Origin: Rhodonellum psychrophilum GCM71 = DSM 17998
GTDB lineage: Bacteria; Bacteroidota; Bacteroidia; Cytophagales; Cyclobacteriaceae
Direction: 5' to 3'
Assembly (NCBI RefSeq): GCF_000381545.1
Contig: NZ_KB906681.1
Location: forward strand, 1-64,000
DNA length: 64,000 bases
In this document: piece by piece, positions 53,569 to 61,678 of the stretch
Numbering within the stretch: position 1 is the first letter of the stretch
How the letters are laid out: each line of letters opens with the position of its first letter
The notes under the pieces: model-generated
Seen by the model: the letters and a program-made list of their open reading frames with translations, nothing else
What the model was told of the DNA's origin: nothing
Databases searched by the model: none
Program-made: the position numbers and the translations under genes

Positions 53569-53713
53569 TTTCAAGGAAAATTTACGGGATTTTTTTATCT
53601 TTAATTATTGATTAATTAAAAGTAAAGTCGTTTTTAGCTGCTGAGTATTTATACGATCAAAGGTTATAAAATGCATTAATCAAAGAGTAATAATTAATTT
53701 AATCGACCACCAA

Positions 53714-54685
53714 ATGACATTAAAAGAAGCGGTTATTAAAAGCTTAGAAGACATTAACGGCATCACCAATTATTTGGAAGTCTGTAATCATATTCTTGGG
53801 AAAAACTATTACGACTTCGGAGCAGCGAAAACGCCAGCTTCAACAATTTCTGCCATTTTGGGCGACTTTATCCGCAACGGAGATACACGGGTAAAACGAA
53901 TAAAACAAGTTGGTGGAACATACTCTTATTACTTGACAAAAAATGAACAGTATCTTCCAGTTGAGGTTCTGAGTGGGGATATTGAAACGCAAACGACAAA
54001 ACCAACAAAACCCATTAAGGTCAAGACCTACGAAGAAAGGGATTTACATAGACTTTTGAGTAGCTATTTAAAAAATACCGACACCTACTCCAAGACCATT
54101 TTTCACGAACAGTCAAATGGCAAAGACAACAACCAAATCTGGACACATCCCGATATGGTTGGTATTAAATTCCTGAACTTACAAACAAAGGCCAGCCAAA
54201 ATTTTTTAAAGTTTGTAAACAGGGTTGACACCTTTAAAATAAGTTCATACGAGCTCAAAAAGGAAATCAATAGTGACAGCGAGCTAAAAAAGGCATTTTT
54301 TCAGGCGGTTTCTAATTAAAGTTGGTCGAATTATGGATATTTAGTAGCATTTGAGTTCAGTGACAGTTTGACCGAAGAAATGGGAAGGTTAAATCAATCC
54401 TTTGGAATCGGCATCATAGAACTCAATTCCAATCCATATCAAAGCAAAATTCTTTTTCCTGCAGTCTATCGCGATCTAGATTTCAAGACCATTGACAAAC
54501 TCTGCAAAATGAACACTGCGTTTAACCAGTTCATCGAGCAAACAGAAAAACTGATGACTGCAAGCGAAAAATATGTATCCGGCGCAGAAAAGGAACTCGA
54601 TGAATTTTGTGACCATTACTTTGCAAACGATACAGAAGTTGACGCTTATTGCAAAGAAAAACATCTGCCCATAAATGCGGAATAG
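53714..54685 (+). pseudogene. HARE-HTH (COG2958-like) protein gene broken by one in-frame stop
   Basis: The first 201 codons start with a HARE-HTH domain (TLKEAVIKSLEDINGITNYLEVCNHILGKNYYDFGAAKTPASTISAILGDFIR) and reach FFQAVSN. Then TAA at 54317-54319 is followed in the same frame by SWSNYGYLVAFEFSDSLTEEMGRLNQSFGIGII and on to 54685. Both parts join into one 323-codon reading frame matching the shape of COG2958-type proteins, which combine an HTH with a nuclease-like or effector domain and are often found near restriction systems. The likeliest cause is a single substitution (for example TCA to TAA). Otherwise the frame is intact, so the break is recent, a sequencing error or a read-through site. 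Confidence 0.8.
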
Positions 54686-55076
54686 CCTGCATATTCCTAA
54701 TCGAAGGCCTAAAATCCAGCATACTTGAAGATATTTGTTCAGTAAATCAAAAGTGGAATGAAAACCGGTACAGGATGACACCAAAACAGGAGATTAGGAT
54801 TGTGGAGAGGGGTTAAGGTGGATTTTGGATGAAAGGAGAGATTACAGAAAGGAGTATCACTATCAGAGGAATTGATCAAAGAATTTTTTAAAGTAAGGAC
54901 TAGCCTCCCAAAAAAACAATTAGATTTGGATAAGCCAAAGATATCCGCTTGCTGTGGCGGTATTGGTCACAAGATGCTCCAATAGCGGGAGAATTGCGGG
55001 GAGGAAAAAAGTTGTCTGAAGCTTAGGAAACCGACACTTTGAAAAGAATCCGACAGAAAAGGAAACAAAACAATAA
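54686..55076. other. Gene-free stretch before the potassium transporter genes
   Basis: No credible gene on either strand; minus-strand frames at 54476-54784 are shadows of the broken gene. It must contain the promoter of the trkH gene, but no clear TAnnTTTG box with correct spacing could be assigned. Confidence 0.45.
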
Positions 55077-56819
55077 ATGAATTTAGACTTAAAATTGTTT
55101 TATAGAATTGCATTTTGGATTAGCCTGACAGGACTGATTGCCATTATTTCGGACTTCGGGTTTTATCAAAACGCCCTTTCTCAACGAATATTGGATAGCT
55201 TTTACTTTGTGGTGCTTGGAGTTGGCATCCTAGCAACAGCTGCCCGATATATTCAAAATGCCAAATTATTAGAAAGGAAAGTTTTTGTTTTTGACCTTAT
55301 ATCCATAGCATTTACGCTATGGGTATTTTACATGTATCTCTTTATAGGTGTACCCTTTGAAACCGATTTACTTCTCGAAAATCCCATTTGGGTCAAAATT
55401 GCTGTTCTGCTTACTTTCATTCGAGAGTCTTCGGAAATCAAAATAAACTTCAAAAGGACTGTTCTCAATCCGGCACAACTTTTCATACTGAGTTTTTTAG
55501 TCATCATTATTATTGGTTCATTTATATTGATTTTACCGAATGCTACTTATGACGGAATTTCCTATTTAGATGCTTTATTCACTTCAACCAGTGCAGTTTG
55601 TGTTACTGGATTGGTGGTGGTGGATACAGGCACACATTTTACATTGTTTGGTCAAACAATCATCATGATCTTAATACAAGTGGGGGGTTTGGGGATTTTG
55701 ACTTTTGCGAGTTATTTCAGCTATTTCTTTAAAGGCGGCACTACTTATGAAAACCAATTGGCCTTAAGCGATATGACCAGCGCAAAGAAATTGGGAGAAG
55801 TATTTTCGACTTTAAAATACATCATTCTCATTACATTTGGTATAGAACTGTTTGCAGGATTTTTAATATACACGAGCATAGATTCCAGCAACTTTGGTTC
55901 TCAGTCGGAACAACTATTTTTCTCTGCATTTCATTCTATTTCGGCATTTTGCAATGCAGGATTTTCAACATTAACCAACAGTTTGTACGAGACAGGCTTT
56001 AGATTCAATTATTACCTTCAATTGGTTATTATTCTCACATTTGTACTTGGCGGTCTGGGTTTTCCAATAGTGGTGAACATTCTTAAATATTTAAAATACA
56101 AAATCATTACTTTATTTTCATCCAAAAGAAGTAAATACAGACCTTGGGTATTGAACTTAAACAGTCGAATTACATTGGTTACCACGCTTTCCATTTCATT
56201 GGTGGCTTTTGTCATTTTTTACCTTCTCGAATACAACAATACCTTAGCCGAACACAATGCATTTGGGAAAGTAGTAACGGCACTCTTTGGAGCAACCACA
56301 CCAAGAACAGCTGGTTTTAACACCATAGACACCGCGGCGATGGCCCTACCCACTGTGATGATGGTATTTCTTTTGATGTGGATTGGTGCTTCGCCCCAAT
56401 CCACGGGAGGTGGCATTAAAACAAGTACTTTTGCCATTGCGATATTGAATGTTTTGAGTTTGGCAAAAGGAAAATCAAGAACTGAAATTTACAGACGGGA
56501 AATAGCTGATATTTCTGTTCGGAGAGCATTTGCCATTATATCTTTGTCATTGGTTGTCATCTGTTTTGCCATACTGTTTATTTCCTTTTTTGACCCCGAA
56601 AAACAATTAAAGGAAATCGCTTTTGAGTGTATTTCGGCATACAGTACAGTAGGTTTAAGTTTAGGCATTACAGGTGACTTGAGCAGCGTCAGTAAATTTA
56701 TCATTATAGTTGTCATGTTTGTTGGACGTATCAGTATGCTTTCATTGGTGATAGCGGTATTCAAGAGAGCAAAGTATAAAAACTACAGCTACCCAAAAGA
56801 AGAAATCACAATAAATTAA
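55077..56819 (+). CDS. trkH: TrkH-family potassium uptake channel subunit
   Basis: 580 residues. Four M1-P-M2 repeats with selectivity-filter segments TSAVCVTGL, ISAFCNAGFS, TTPRTAGFNT and SAYSTVGLSLG. The extra N-terminal region (about 1-130) holds four additional membrane helices, which makes it longer than the usual 450-480 residues. The N-terminal extension is known in Bacteroidota TrkH proteins. It works with the TrkA protein encoded 12 bp downstream. AT-rich codon use like its island neighbours. Confidence 0.95.
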   Translation: MNLDLKLFYRIAFWISLTGLIAIISDFGFYQNALSQRILDSFYFVVLGVGILATAARYIQNAKLLERKVFVFDLISIAFTLWVFYMYLFIGVPFETDLLLENPIWVKIAVLLTFIRESSEIKINFKRTVLNPAQLFILSFLVIIIIGSFILILPNATYDGISYLDALFTSTSAVCVTGLVVVDTGTHFTLFGQTIIMILIQVGGLGILTFASYFSYFFKGGTTYENQLALSDMTSAKKLGEVFSTLKYIILITFGIELFAGFLIYTSIDSSNFGSQSEQLFFSAFHSISAFCNAGFSTLTNSLYETGFRFNYYLQLVIILTFVLGGLGFPIVVNILKYLKYKIITLFSSKRSKYRPWVLNLNSRITLVTTLSISLVAFVIFYLLEYNNTLAEHNAFGKVVTALFGATTPRTAGFNTIDTAAMALPTVMMVFLLMWIGASPQSTGGGIKTSTFAIAILNVLSLAKGKSRTEIYRREIADISVRRAFAIISLSLVVICFAILFISFFDPEKQLKEIAFECISAYSTVGLSLGITGDLSSVSKFIIIVVMFVGRISMLSLVIAVFKRAKYKNYSYPKEEITIN

Positions 56820-56831
56820 AAATAGTAAAAG

Positions 56832-57524
56832 ATGAAATATATCATATTCGGCCTTGGGAATTTTGGGGCTTCACTGGCTCAGAAACTTACTGAACTAGGG
56901 AATGAAGTCATCGGAATTGATAACAGCATGGCAAAAGTGGATGCTTATAAAGAAAAAATTTCTCATACGATTTGTATGGATGCAACAGACGAGTTTACTG
57001 TTTCAGGGCTTCCATTAAAAGAAACTGACATTGTACTCGTTGCTATTGGCGAAGACCAAGGCGCAAATATTATGACAACAGCACTGTTGAAAAATTTTCA
57101 GGTCAAACGTTTGATAAGTCGAGCCATCAATCCATTGCACGAAAAGATTTTACAGGCGATCGGAGTGGATGAAATTGTACACCCCGAAGAAGAAACAGCT
57201 GAGCGATGGGCAAAAAAATTATGTCTTAGTAACGTCGTGGATTCTTTCGAATTAAATGCTGATTTCAGTATTATTGAAGCAAAAGTACCTGCTGATTATG
57301 TTGGTAAAACAGTTCGTGGAGTGGGTTTTCGTAAGGATTTTAATTTATTGGTACTGACTATCATTAAGAAAGTAGAAGTAAAGAGTGTTATCGGTAAATC
57401 CAAAACCGAAACACAGATTCAAGGTGTCGCATCAGCGGATACCATACTTGAACCAAACGACATTTTAGTTCTTTATGGTTCAAACAAGGATTTACAAATC
57501 TTCCTGAAACAAAAATTAAGATGA
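56832..57524 (+). CDS. trkA: TrkA-family potassium channel regulatory subunit
   Basis: 230 residues. RCK N-terminal Rossmann domain with IFGLGNFGASLAQKLTELGNEVIGID at about 4-29, where the final Asp contacts NAD or ATP ribose, and a C-terminal RCK_C domain (LNADFSIIEAKVPADYVGKTVRGVGFRKDFNLLVLTI, ILEPNDILVLYGSNKDLQIF). It gates TrkH in response to nucleotides. Its stop overlaps the start of the lipoprotein gene (ATGATG/TGA), showing translational coupling. Confidence 0.95.
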   Translation: MKYIIFGLGNFGASLAQKLTELGNEVIGIDNSMAKVDAYKEKISHTICMDATDEFTVSGLPLKETDIVLVAIGEDQGANIMTTALLKNFQVKRLISRAINPLHEKILQAIGVDEIVHPEEETAERWAKKLCLSNVVDSFELNADFSIIEAKVPADYVGKTVRGVGFRKDFNLLVLTIIKKVEVKSVIGKSKTETQIQGVASADTILEPNDILVLYGSNKDLQIFLKQKLR

Positions 57525-57784
57525 TGAAAAAATTTGCATCCACAATATTGGTTTTAATAATTTCAGCATCCTGTAATTTGCAGGGCGATAAAACACAGAT
57601 TGAAAATTCTGAAAAAAGTGCTATCGAGCATGAAATAAAAAAAATCCCTGAAAATAAAGTATCTGTAATTGTCTATGAAGGTTGCGAATACCTCATCTAC
57701 AAAGAAGACTTGGACGGAAATTCATCCTATGGTTTTATGGCTCATAAGGGTAATTGTTCAAACCCAATTCATCAATGCAAGTAA
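57521..57784 (+). CDS. Small lipoprotein in the Trk operon
   Basis: 87 residues. Lipoprotein signal LVLIISASC with C18. A short conserved tail, GCEYLIYKEDLDGNSSYGFMAHKGNCSNPIHQCK, has a HKGNC-x-NPIH pattern that I recall from short Bacteroidota lipoproteins. The three cysteines besides the lipid one may form a disulfide. It overlaps the trkA stop by 4 bp and the porin start by 10 bp, so it is part of one transcript with the potassium genes. Function unknown. Confidence 0.78.
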   Translation: MMKKFASTILVLIISASCNLQGDKTQIENSEKSAIEHEIKKIPENKVSVIVYEGCEYLIYKEDLDGNSSYGFMAHKGNCSNPIHQCK

Positions 57785-58881
57785 GAATATATTTGATGCT
57801 GCTTTTTTCCTGTTTGAGCAATATTGTTTCGGCTCAAAATGACAGTATTTGGCAACAAAAGCCAGCTTTGAATATTTCGGCCTTTTTGGACGTTTTTTAT
57901 GTGTATGATTTCAACCAACCACAAGGTACAGAAAGACAAGCATTTCTATTTAATCACAACCGACACAACGAGTTTAACCTGAACTTAGGTATTGTGAAAG
58001 TTGGTTTGGAACACACAAAATACCGGGCAAATTTAGCCTTACAAACAGGCACTTATGCCAATGACAACTATTCAGAAGAACCTGGACTACTCAAAAACAT
58101 TTTCGAAGCGAATGTTGGTTTGTCGCTTAACAGGAAAAATAATCTTTGGTTGGATGCAGGTGTTTTTGCGTCCCATATTGGCTTTGAAAGTGCTATTTCT
58201 GCCGACAATTGGACCTTGACACGGTCTATGTTGGCTGAAAACTCACCTTATTTTTTGTCAGGAGCAAAATTAACTTATCACCCAGGCAGCAAATGGGAAT
58301 TTGCAGGATTAATCGTGAACGGATGGCAACGCATCCAACGGCTACAAGGAAATTCATTGCCCTCATTTGGAACTCAAATAAATTTTAGTCCTACAGAAAA
58401 AGTCACATTTAATTGGAGTACGTTCATTGGAACAGACGACCCCGATACGACAAGGAGAATGCGTTACTTCAATAATTTTTACGGGCAATTTCAATTGACA
58501 GAAAAGTTTGGTATAATCACAGGATTCGACATCGGAACACAACAGAGAATACAAGGGAGTTCAGTTTATGACCTTTGGTTGAGTCCAGTAATAATAGGAC
58601 GATACACGATAAATAAAAATTGGAACACAGCCATAAGAGCAGAATATTACCATGACGAATCAGGAATCATCAATCCTACAAACACACCAAATGGATTTAA
58701 AACAAGTGGACTTTCATTAAATTTTGATTACTCACCGACAACAAATATCGTTTGTAGATTGGAAGGGCGTTGGTTAAACAGCAAGGACAAAGTTTTTGAA
58801 ACTAAAAACACCCTGTCAGAGAACAATTTTATCATAGCGGCATCAATCGCAATCAGATTTTCAGAGACAATAGCGCATTAA
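57775..58881 (+). CDS. Outer-membrane porin, OmpL-like beta-barrel (bbp2), copy 2
   Basis: 368 residues from the ATG at 57775, with signal peptide QVRIYLMLLFSCLSNIVSAQ. It closely resembles the protein at 44777-45880 from end to end (same FLFNHNRHNEFNLNLG, HIGFESAIS, STFIGTDDPD and CRLEGRWL blocks; by eye roughly three quarters identical) but is encoded with more AT-rich codons. Location right behind trkH, trkA and a lipoprotein gene suggests it admits potassium through the outer membrane, or is needed with that system. The two copies probably have separate histories rather than arising from a local duplication. Confidence 0.9.
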   Translation: MQVRIYLMLLFSCLSNIVSAQNDSIWQQKPALNISAFLDVFYVYDFNQPQGTERQAFLFNHNRHNEFNLNLGIVKVGLEHTKYRANLALQTGTYANDNYSEEPGLLKNIFEANVGLSLNRKNNLWLDAGVFASHIGFESAISADNWTLTRSMLAENSPYFLSGAKLTYHPGSKWEFAGLIVNGWQRIQRLQGNSLPSFGTQINFSPTEKVTFNWSTFIGTDDPDTTRRMRYFNNFYGQFQLTEKFGIITGFDIGTQQRIQGSSVYDLWLSPVIIGRYTINKNWNTAIRAEYYHDESGIINPTNTPNGFKTSGLSLNFDYSPTTNIVCRLEGRWLNSKDKVFETKNTLSENNFIIAASIAIRFSETIAH

Positions 58882-58888
58882 ATCACAA

Positions 58889-58954
58889 TTCTATAAAACA
58901 GACGGATTTGAAAAATGGCTCAGAAAAGCAAAGGATTTAAGGGCTAAAACTTAG
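58889..58954 (+). pseudogene. Stub of a RelE/HigB-type toxin in front of an orphan antitoxin
   Basis: An open frame without start codon reads FYKTDGFEKWLRKAKDLRAKT and ends in TAG at 58952-58954. This matches the N-terminal segment of toxins of the HI1419/RelE type (KTxxFxKWLxxLKDxxAKA) that normally precede this antitoxin family. The remaining 70-80 residues are missing, and the next gene starts nine bases later. The toxin therefore appears deleted while the antitoxin survives. Confidence 0.65.
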
Positions 58955-58963
58955 ATAAGAGCA

Positions 58964-59266
58964 ATGGAAATTTCAAAATTTGATATCGCAGACTATTTAG
59001 ACAATCACGAAATGATAGCGGAATACCTGAACACTGTTTTGGCAGAAGGGAATGATTCCGATGTCATTGTAGCAATCGGACGTATTGCAAAATCAATTGG
59101 AATGACAAAGATTGCTCAAGAAACCGGCTTAAGCAGGCCCAGTTTATATAAAGCGTTATCTGATGGCGCTAAACCCCAATTTGAGACAATTATGAAAGTT
59201 TTAAGAGCAATCGGTGGAGAAATACAAATAAATCCCAACAGCTTAAGGAAAAACACCACTAGGTAG
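58964..59266 (+). CDS. Antitoxin of the HI1420 (addiction module antidote) family
   Basis: 100 residues. ADYLDNHEMIAEYLNTVLAEGNDSDVIVAIGRIAKSIGMTKIAQETGLSRPSLYKALSDGAKPQFETIMKVLRAIG is the complete pattern of the HTH antidote family that partners RelE-like toxins encoded just upstream. Its helix-turn-helix (MTKIAQETGLSRPSLYKAL) would bind its own promoter. No functional toxin is present, only a 20-codon stub. It may act as an immunity factor against a related toxin elsewhere in the genome or be a relic. Confidence 0.88.
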   Translation: MEISKFDIADYLDNHEMIAEYLNTVLAEGNDSDVIVAIGRIAKSIGMTKIAQETGLSRPSLYKALSDGAKPQFETIMKVLRAIGGEIQINPNSLRKNTTR

Positions 59267-59369
59267 ACCATTGGCCCAAAGACTGAATAAAAAAAACCAA
59301 TCAAACCGATACTAAAGAAACACAGATTGCCAAACGTTCTTGAGATACGGGATTTGCAACACCAAGTCC

Positions 59370-59420
59370 AAAAGACAGGGATGACTGCTGAGGATTCATT
59401 CAGCATCCATCATGGATTGG
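59370..59420 (+). repeat. 51-bp direct repeat, left end of the mobile-mystery cassette
   Basis: Starts AAAAGACAGG and ends ATTCATTCAGCATCCATCATGGATTGG. The copy at 60805-60855 differs at about five positions, all in its first half. Same orientation. Confidence 0.85.
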
Positions 59421-59655
59421 TCAGGGTTATGGCAAATCCTTTGGGATCCGTTTGGGATACGGGCTGAAAAAGCCAAAAATAAATATTCCCCGGGGAGCCG
59501 TTTCCGGAAAAACCGAAGCGGGTGTTGGTTATTGAGTTCCTTTAATATCGGTGATGGGATATCCTTTGCTCTGTGGTAATTCGGATTTGCCGAATACGTG
59601 TGCATCGTATGAATGCTCTGATAATTTTTTGGGGTCTTTGCAGTTTTTGTGATCG

Positions 59656-59701
59656 TCAGGTTATTGCCTGATTATAATTTTTATTTGTCAGGCATTAGCC
59701 T
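59656..59701. promoter_or_regulatory. Palindromes before the mobile-mystery A gene, likely autoregulatory operator
   Basis: TCAGG-TTATTG-CCTGA at 59656-59671 and AGGC-ATTA-GCCT at 59690-59701, with further TCAGG half sites up to the start codon at 59741 (ATCAGGTTAAAGGCTGAC). The spacing suggests binding by the HTH protein encoded next. Confidence 0.5.
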
Positions 59702-59740
59702 TACTTTTATGGATATTTAATCAGGTTAAAGGCTGACATT

Positions 59741-60199
59741 ATGGATAAAAAGAAAATTCAATTCGATCAACTTGAATCAAAGGTAAAGCGATTTTCTCAT
59801 GCCCGGGAATTGCTGAACCCTCCTACCGGATGGATAAGAGCCATCCGACTGGCTTTTGGGATGTCCTTGCAGCAGCTGGCCAATAAATTGAAAATGACAA
59901 AACAAAGTGTTCAGGAAATTGAGATGAGAGAAAAAGAAGGCTCAATAACACTTAGATCATTAAGAGAAACTGCAAGGGCTTTAGATATGGAGCTTGTCTA
60001 TGGCTTTGTTCCAAAGGATGGGTCATTGGAAAATTACCTTGACATTAAAGCCCGTTCTTTGGCTGAAAAAATAGTTTCCCGAACTTCAAACACCATGAAA
60101 CTTGAAGATCAGGAAAACACGAAACAACGACTTAAAAAAGCGATTGAAGAGCGGGTAATCATTATTAAAAGAGAACTTCCCAAAGCTTTATGGGATTAG
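59741..60199 (+). CDS. Mobile mystery protein A (HTH, antitoxin-like)
   Basis: 152 residues. The family is recognised from LLNPPTGWIRAIRLAFGMSLQQLANKLKMTKQSVQEIEMREKEGSITLRSLRETARALDMELVYGFVP, an XRE-type helix-turn-helix (about 38-60). Proteins A and B always occur as a pair, and B is a Fic enzyme, so A is thought to act as its regulator or antitoxin. It overlaps the start of B by 10 bp. The pair is framed by direct repeats, in keeping with the mobility that gave the family its name. Confidence 0.92.
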   Translation: MDKKKIQFDQLESKVKRFSHARELLNPPTGWIRAIRLAFGMSLQQLANKLKMTKQSVQEIEMREKEGSITLRSLRETARALDMELVYGFVPKDGSLENYLDIKARSLAEKIVSRTSNTMKLEDQENTKQRLKKAIEERVIIIKRELPKALWD

Positions 60200-60786
60200 A
60201 CTTGGTATACATCAATGGACAAACGCCATTAGATGAGGATGAAAAAGAAGCTCTCCTGATCCCTACAATAGCTAGCCGTGAAGAGTTGGACGAATTTGAA
60301 CAACACAATATTGAAGAAGCCATGCAATGGGTTTTGAGTAGACCCTTAACAGCAAAAACGATTTTAACCGAAAAGTTTATATGTAATTTACATCAACGGA
60401 TGTATGGAGACGTTTGGGCATGGGCCGGAAAATTCAGAAAGACCGGGAAAAATTTGGGTATAGATAAATGGCAAATTCCCACGGCACTGAAAATCCTTTG
60501 TGATGATACATACTATTGGATTCAAAATAAAACATTTACCGCTGATGAGACAGCTTTAAGATTTAAACACAGAATTGTAAGTATACATTGCTTTGCCAAT
60601 GGAAATGGTAGACATAGTAGATTGATGGCAGATGTAATTATTGGTAAGGTTTATAAAATGCCATTATTCAGTTGGGGAACAGATGATTTAGTACACGAAG
60701 GAAAGGCCCGTTCTAACTATCTACAAGCAGTCAGAGCAGCTGATAAGGGTGATTTTGAACAACTTTTGAGGTTTGCCAGATCCTAA
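60190..60786 (+). CDS. Mobile mystery protein B (Fic-domain, probable toxin)
   Basis: 198 residues. Fic core with the active-site loop IHCFANGNGRHSRL (HxFxxGNGR, H142-type histidine for AMP transfer) and the flap region WAWAGKFRKTGKNLG before it. The N-terminal part (EFEQHNIEEAMQWVLS) lacks an inhibitory (S/T)xxxE(G/N) helix that I can identify, so inhibition would have to come from protein A. Fic enzymes transfer AMP or other phosphate groups to target proteins. All catalytic residues are present, so this is the one apparently active toxin-type enzyme of the island. Confidence 0.92.
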   Translation: MGLDLVYINGQTPLDEDEKEALLIPTIASREELDEFEQHNIEEAMQWVLSRPLTAKTILTEKFICNLHQRMYGDVWAWAGKFRKTGKNLGIDKWQIPTALKILCDDTYYWIQNKTFTADETALRFKHRIVSIHCFANGNGRHSRLMADVIIGKVYKMPLFSWGTDDLVHEGKARSNYLQAVRAADKGDFEQLLRFARS

Positions 60787-60804
60787 AAAGGTGTCTTCTC
60801 TTCA

Positions 60805-60855
60805 AAAAGACAGGAATACCTGCTGCGCATTCATTCAGCATCCATCATGGATTGG
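60805..60855 (+). repeat. 51-bp direct repeat, right end of the mobile-mystery cassette
   Basis: Partner of 59370-59420. It begins 18 bases after the stop codon of the Fic gene. The last 24 bases (ATTCATTCAGCATCC then ATCATGGATTGG) are identical. Confidence 0.85.
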
Positions 60856-61063
60856 GATCAAGTCAGTTCAGACTTGCAGGTGTTAAGGAATCAACTTTTT
60901 TGACTTCTTAAAAACAGGAAAGAAACGTTTTTATGAAAAGGTTGGTAAATAATTTTTTCGCCCCAAATATCTGATGAATTTTGGACGAAATAAGTTCAAT
61001 AGAAAGTTGTTATAATGAATGTTTTTATCTCAAAAAATCCCTCCTATTAGAAACCTTTTTTAC

Positions 61064-61087
61064 TTACGTTTAAGGTTACTAACGTAA
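61064..61087. promoter_or_regulatory. Inverted repeat before the decayed higB, probable HigA operator
   Basis: TTACGTT-10 bases-AACGTAA, ending four bases before the former start of the toxin gene. HigA antitoxins autorepress from such inverted repeats overlapping the higBA promoter; here the site is intact although the toxin is not. Confidence 0.55.
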
Positions 61088-61090
61088 TAC

Positions 61091-61368
61091 ATAATAATAG
61101 CAGGTTTTGGTTCAAAAGAAACTGAAAAAGTCTGGATAGGTGAACGGATTCCTAAATGGCCATTAGATATTCAGGAAACAGGAAGAAGAAAGCTTAGGAT
61201 GCTTGATAACTCCCAAAATATTGCTGATTTACGAATTCCTCCATCAAATAGACTGGAAAAGTTATCAGGTGATCTAAAAGGGTTTTATAGCATTCGGATC
61301 AATGGAGAATTGTCTTCAAATGGTCTGATGGGAATGCTTCTGAAGTAAAGATTATGGATTATCATTGA
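61091..61368 (+). pseudogene. higB: Decayed HigB/RelE-type toxin gene
   Basis: The frame reads IIIAGFGSKETEKVWIGERIP..., with an ATA where the ATG start is expected, through LRMLDNSQNIADLRIPPSNRLEKLSGDLKGFYSIRINGE, the standard HigB sequence. After GE the frame shifts: the conserved tail WSDGNASEVKIMDYH is found in another frame at 61321-61368, ending in TGA. Comparison with the usual INxxWRIVFKW suggests loss of about seven bases around 61304-61312, removing the catalytic-region WRI residues. Both start loss and frameshift argue that the toxin is dead. Confidence 0.85.
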
Positions 61369-61378
61369 TTATTGATTT

Positions 61379-61678
61379 ATGGAAAAATTAAGCAACATAC
61401 ATCCGGGAGAAGTTTTAAATGAGGAATTTTTAAAACAATTTGAAATTTCAGCAGATAGACTATCAAAAGACATCAATATCCCCCAAACAAGAATCAGTGA
61501 GATTGTAAAAGGAAGGAGAAGAATTACAGCTGATACAGCACTGATGTTAAGTAAATATTTTGGCACAACTCCTAAATTTTGGCTGGGTTTGCAAGATGAT
61601 TTTGACATAGAAGAAGAAAGAAATCAGATAATTAAAGAATTGGATAAAATTAAAAAGATAAAAATAAACGAGGCTTAA
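61379..61678 (+). CDS. higA: HigA-family antitoxin
   Basis: 99 residues. IHPGEVLNEEFLKQFEISADRLSKDINIPQTRISEIVKGRRRITADTALMLSKYFGTTPKFWLGLQDDFDIEEE is the complete HigA pattern: an XRE-type HTH with the conserved HPGE start and FWLxLQ ending. It lies 10 bp after the end of the broken toxin gene and is uninterrupted, so the antitoxin is kept without its cognate toxin. It probably still represses from the upstream inverted repeat. Confidence 0.92.
   Translation: MEKLSNIHPGEVLNEEFLKQFEISADRLSKDINIPQTRISEIVKGRRRITADTALMLSKYFGTTPKFWLGLQDDFDIEEERNQIIKELDKIKKIKINEA

Larger units (their letters stand above)
59267..59740. other. Gene-free stretch left of the mobile-mystery cassette
   Basis: Holds one 51-bp direct repeat (59370-59420) and operator-like palindromes near its right end. 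A short open end GYGLKKPKINIPRGAVSG (around 59452-59508) ends in TGA and might be the tail of a lost gene. The 69-codon minus-strand frame here is not credible. Confidence 0.4.

Noticed and set aside
59396-59605. 69-codon minus-strand frame between antitoxin and mobile-mystery genes
   Set aside because: It starts at the direct repeat, has no domain and no start context.
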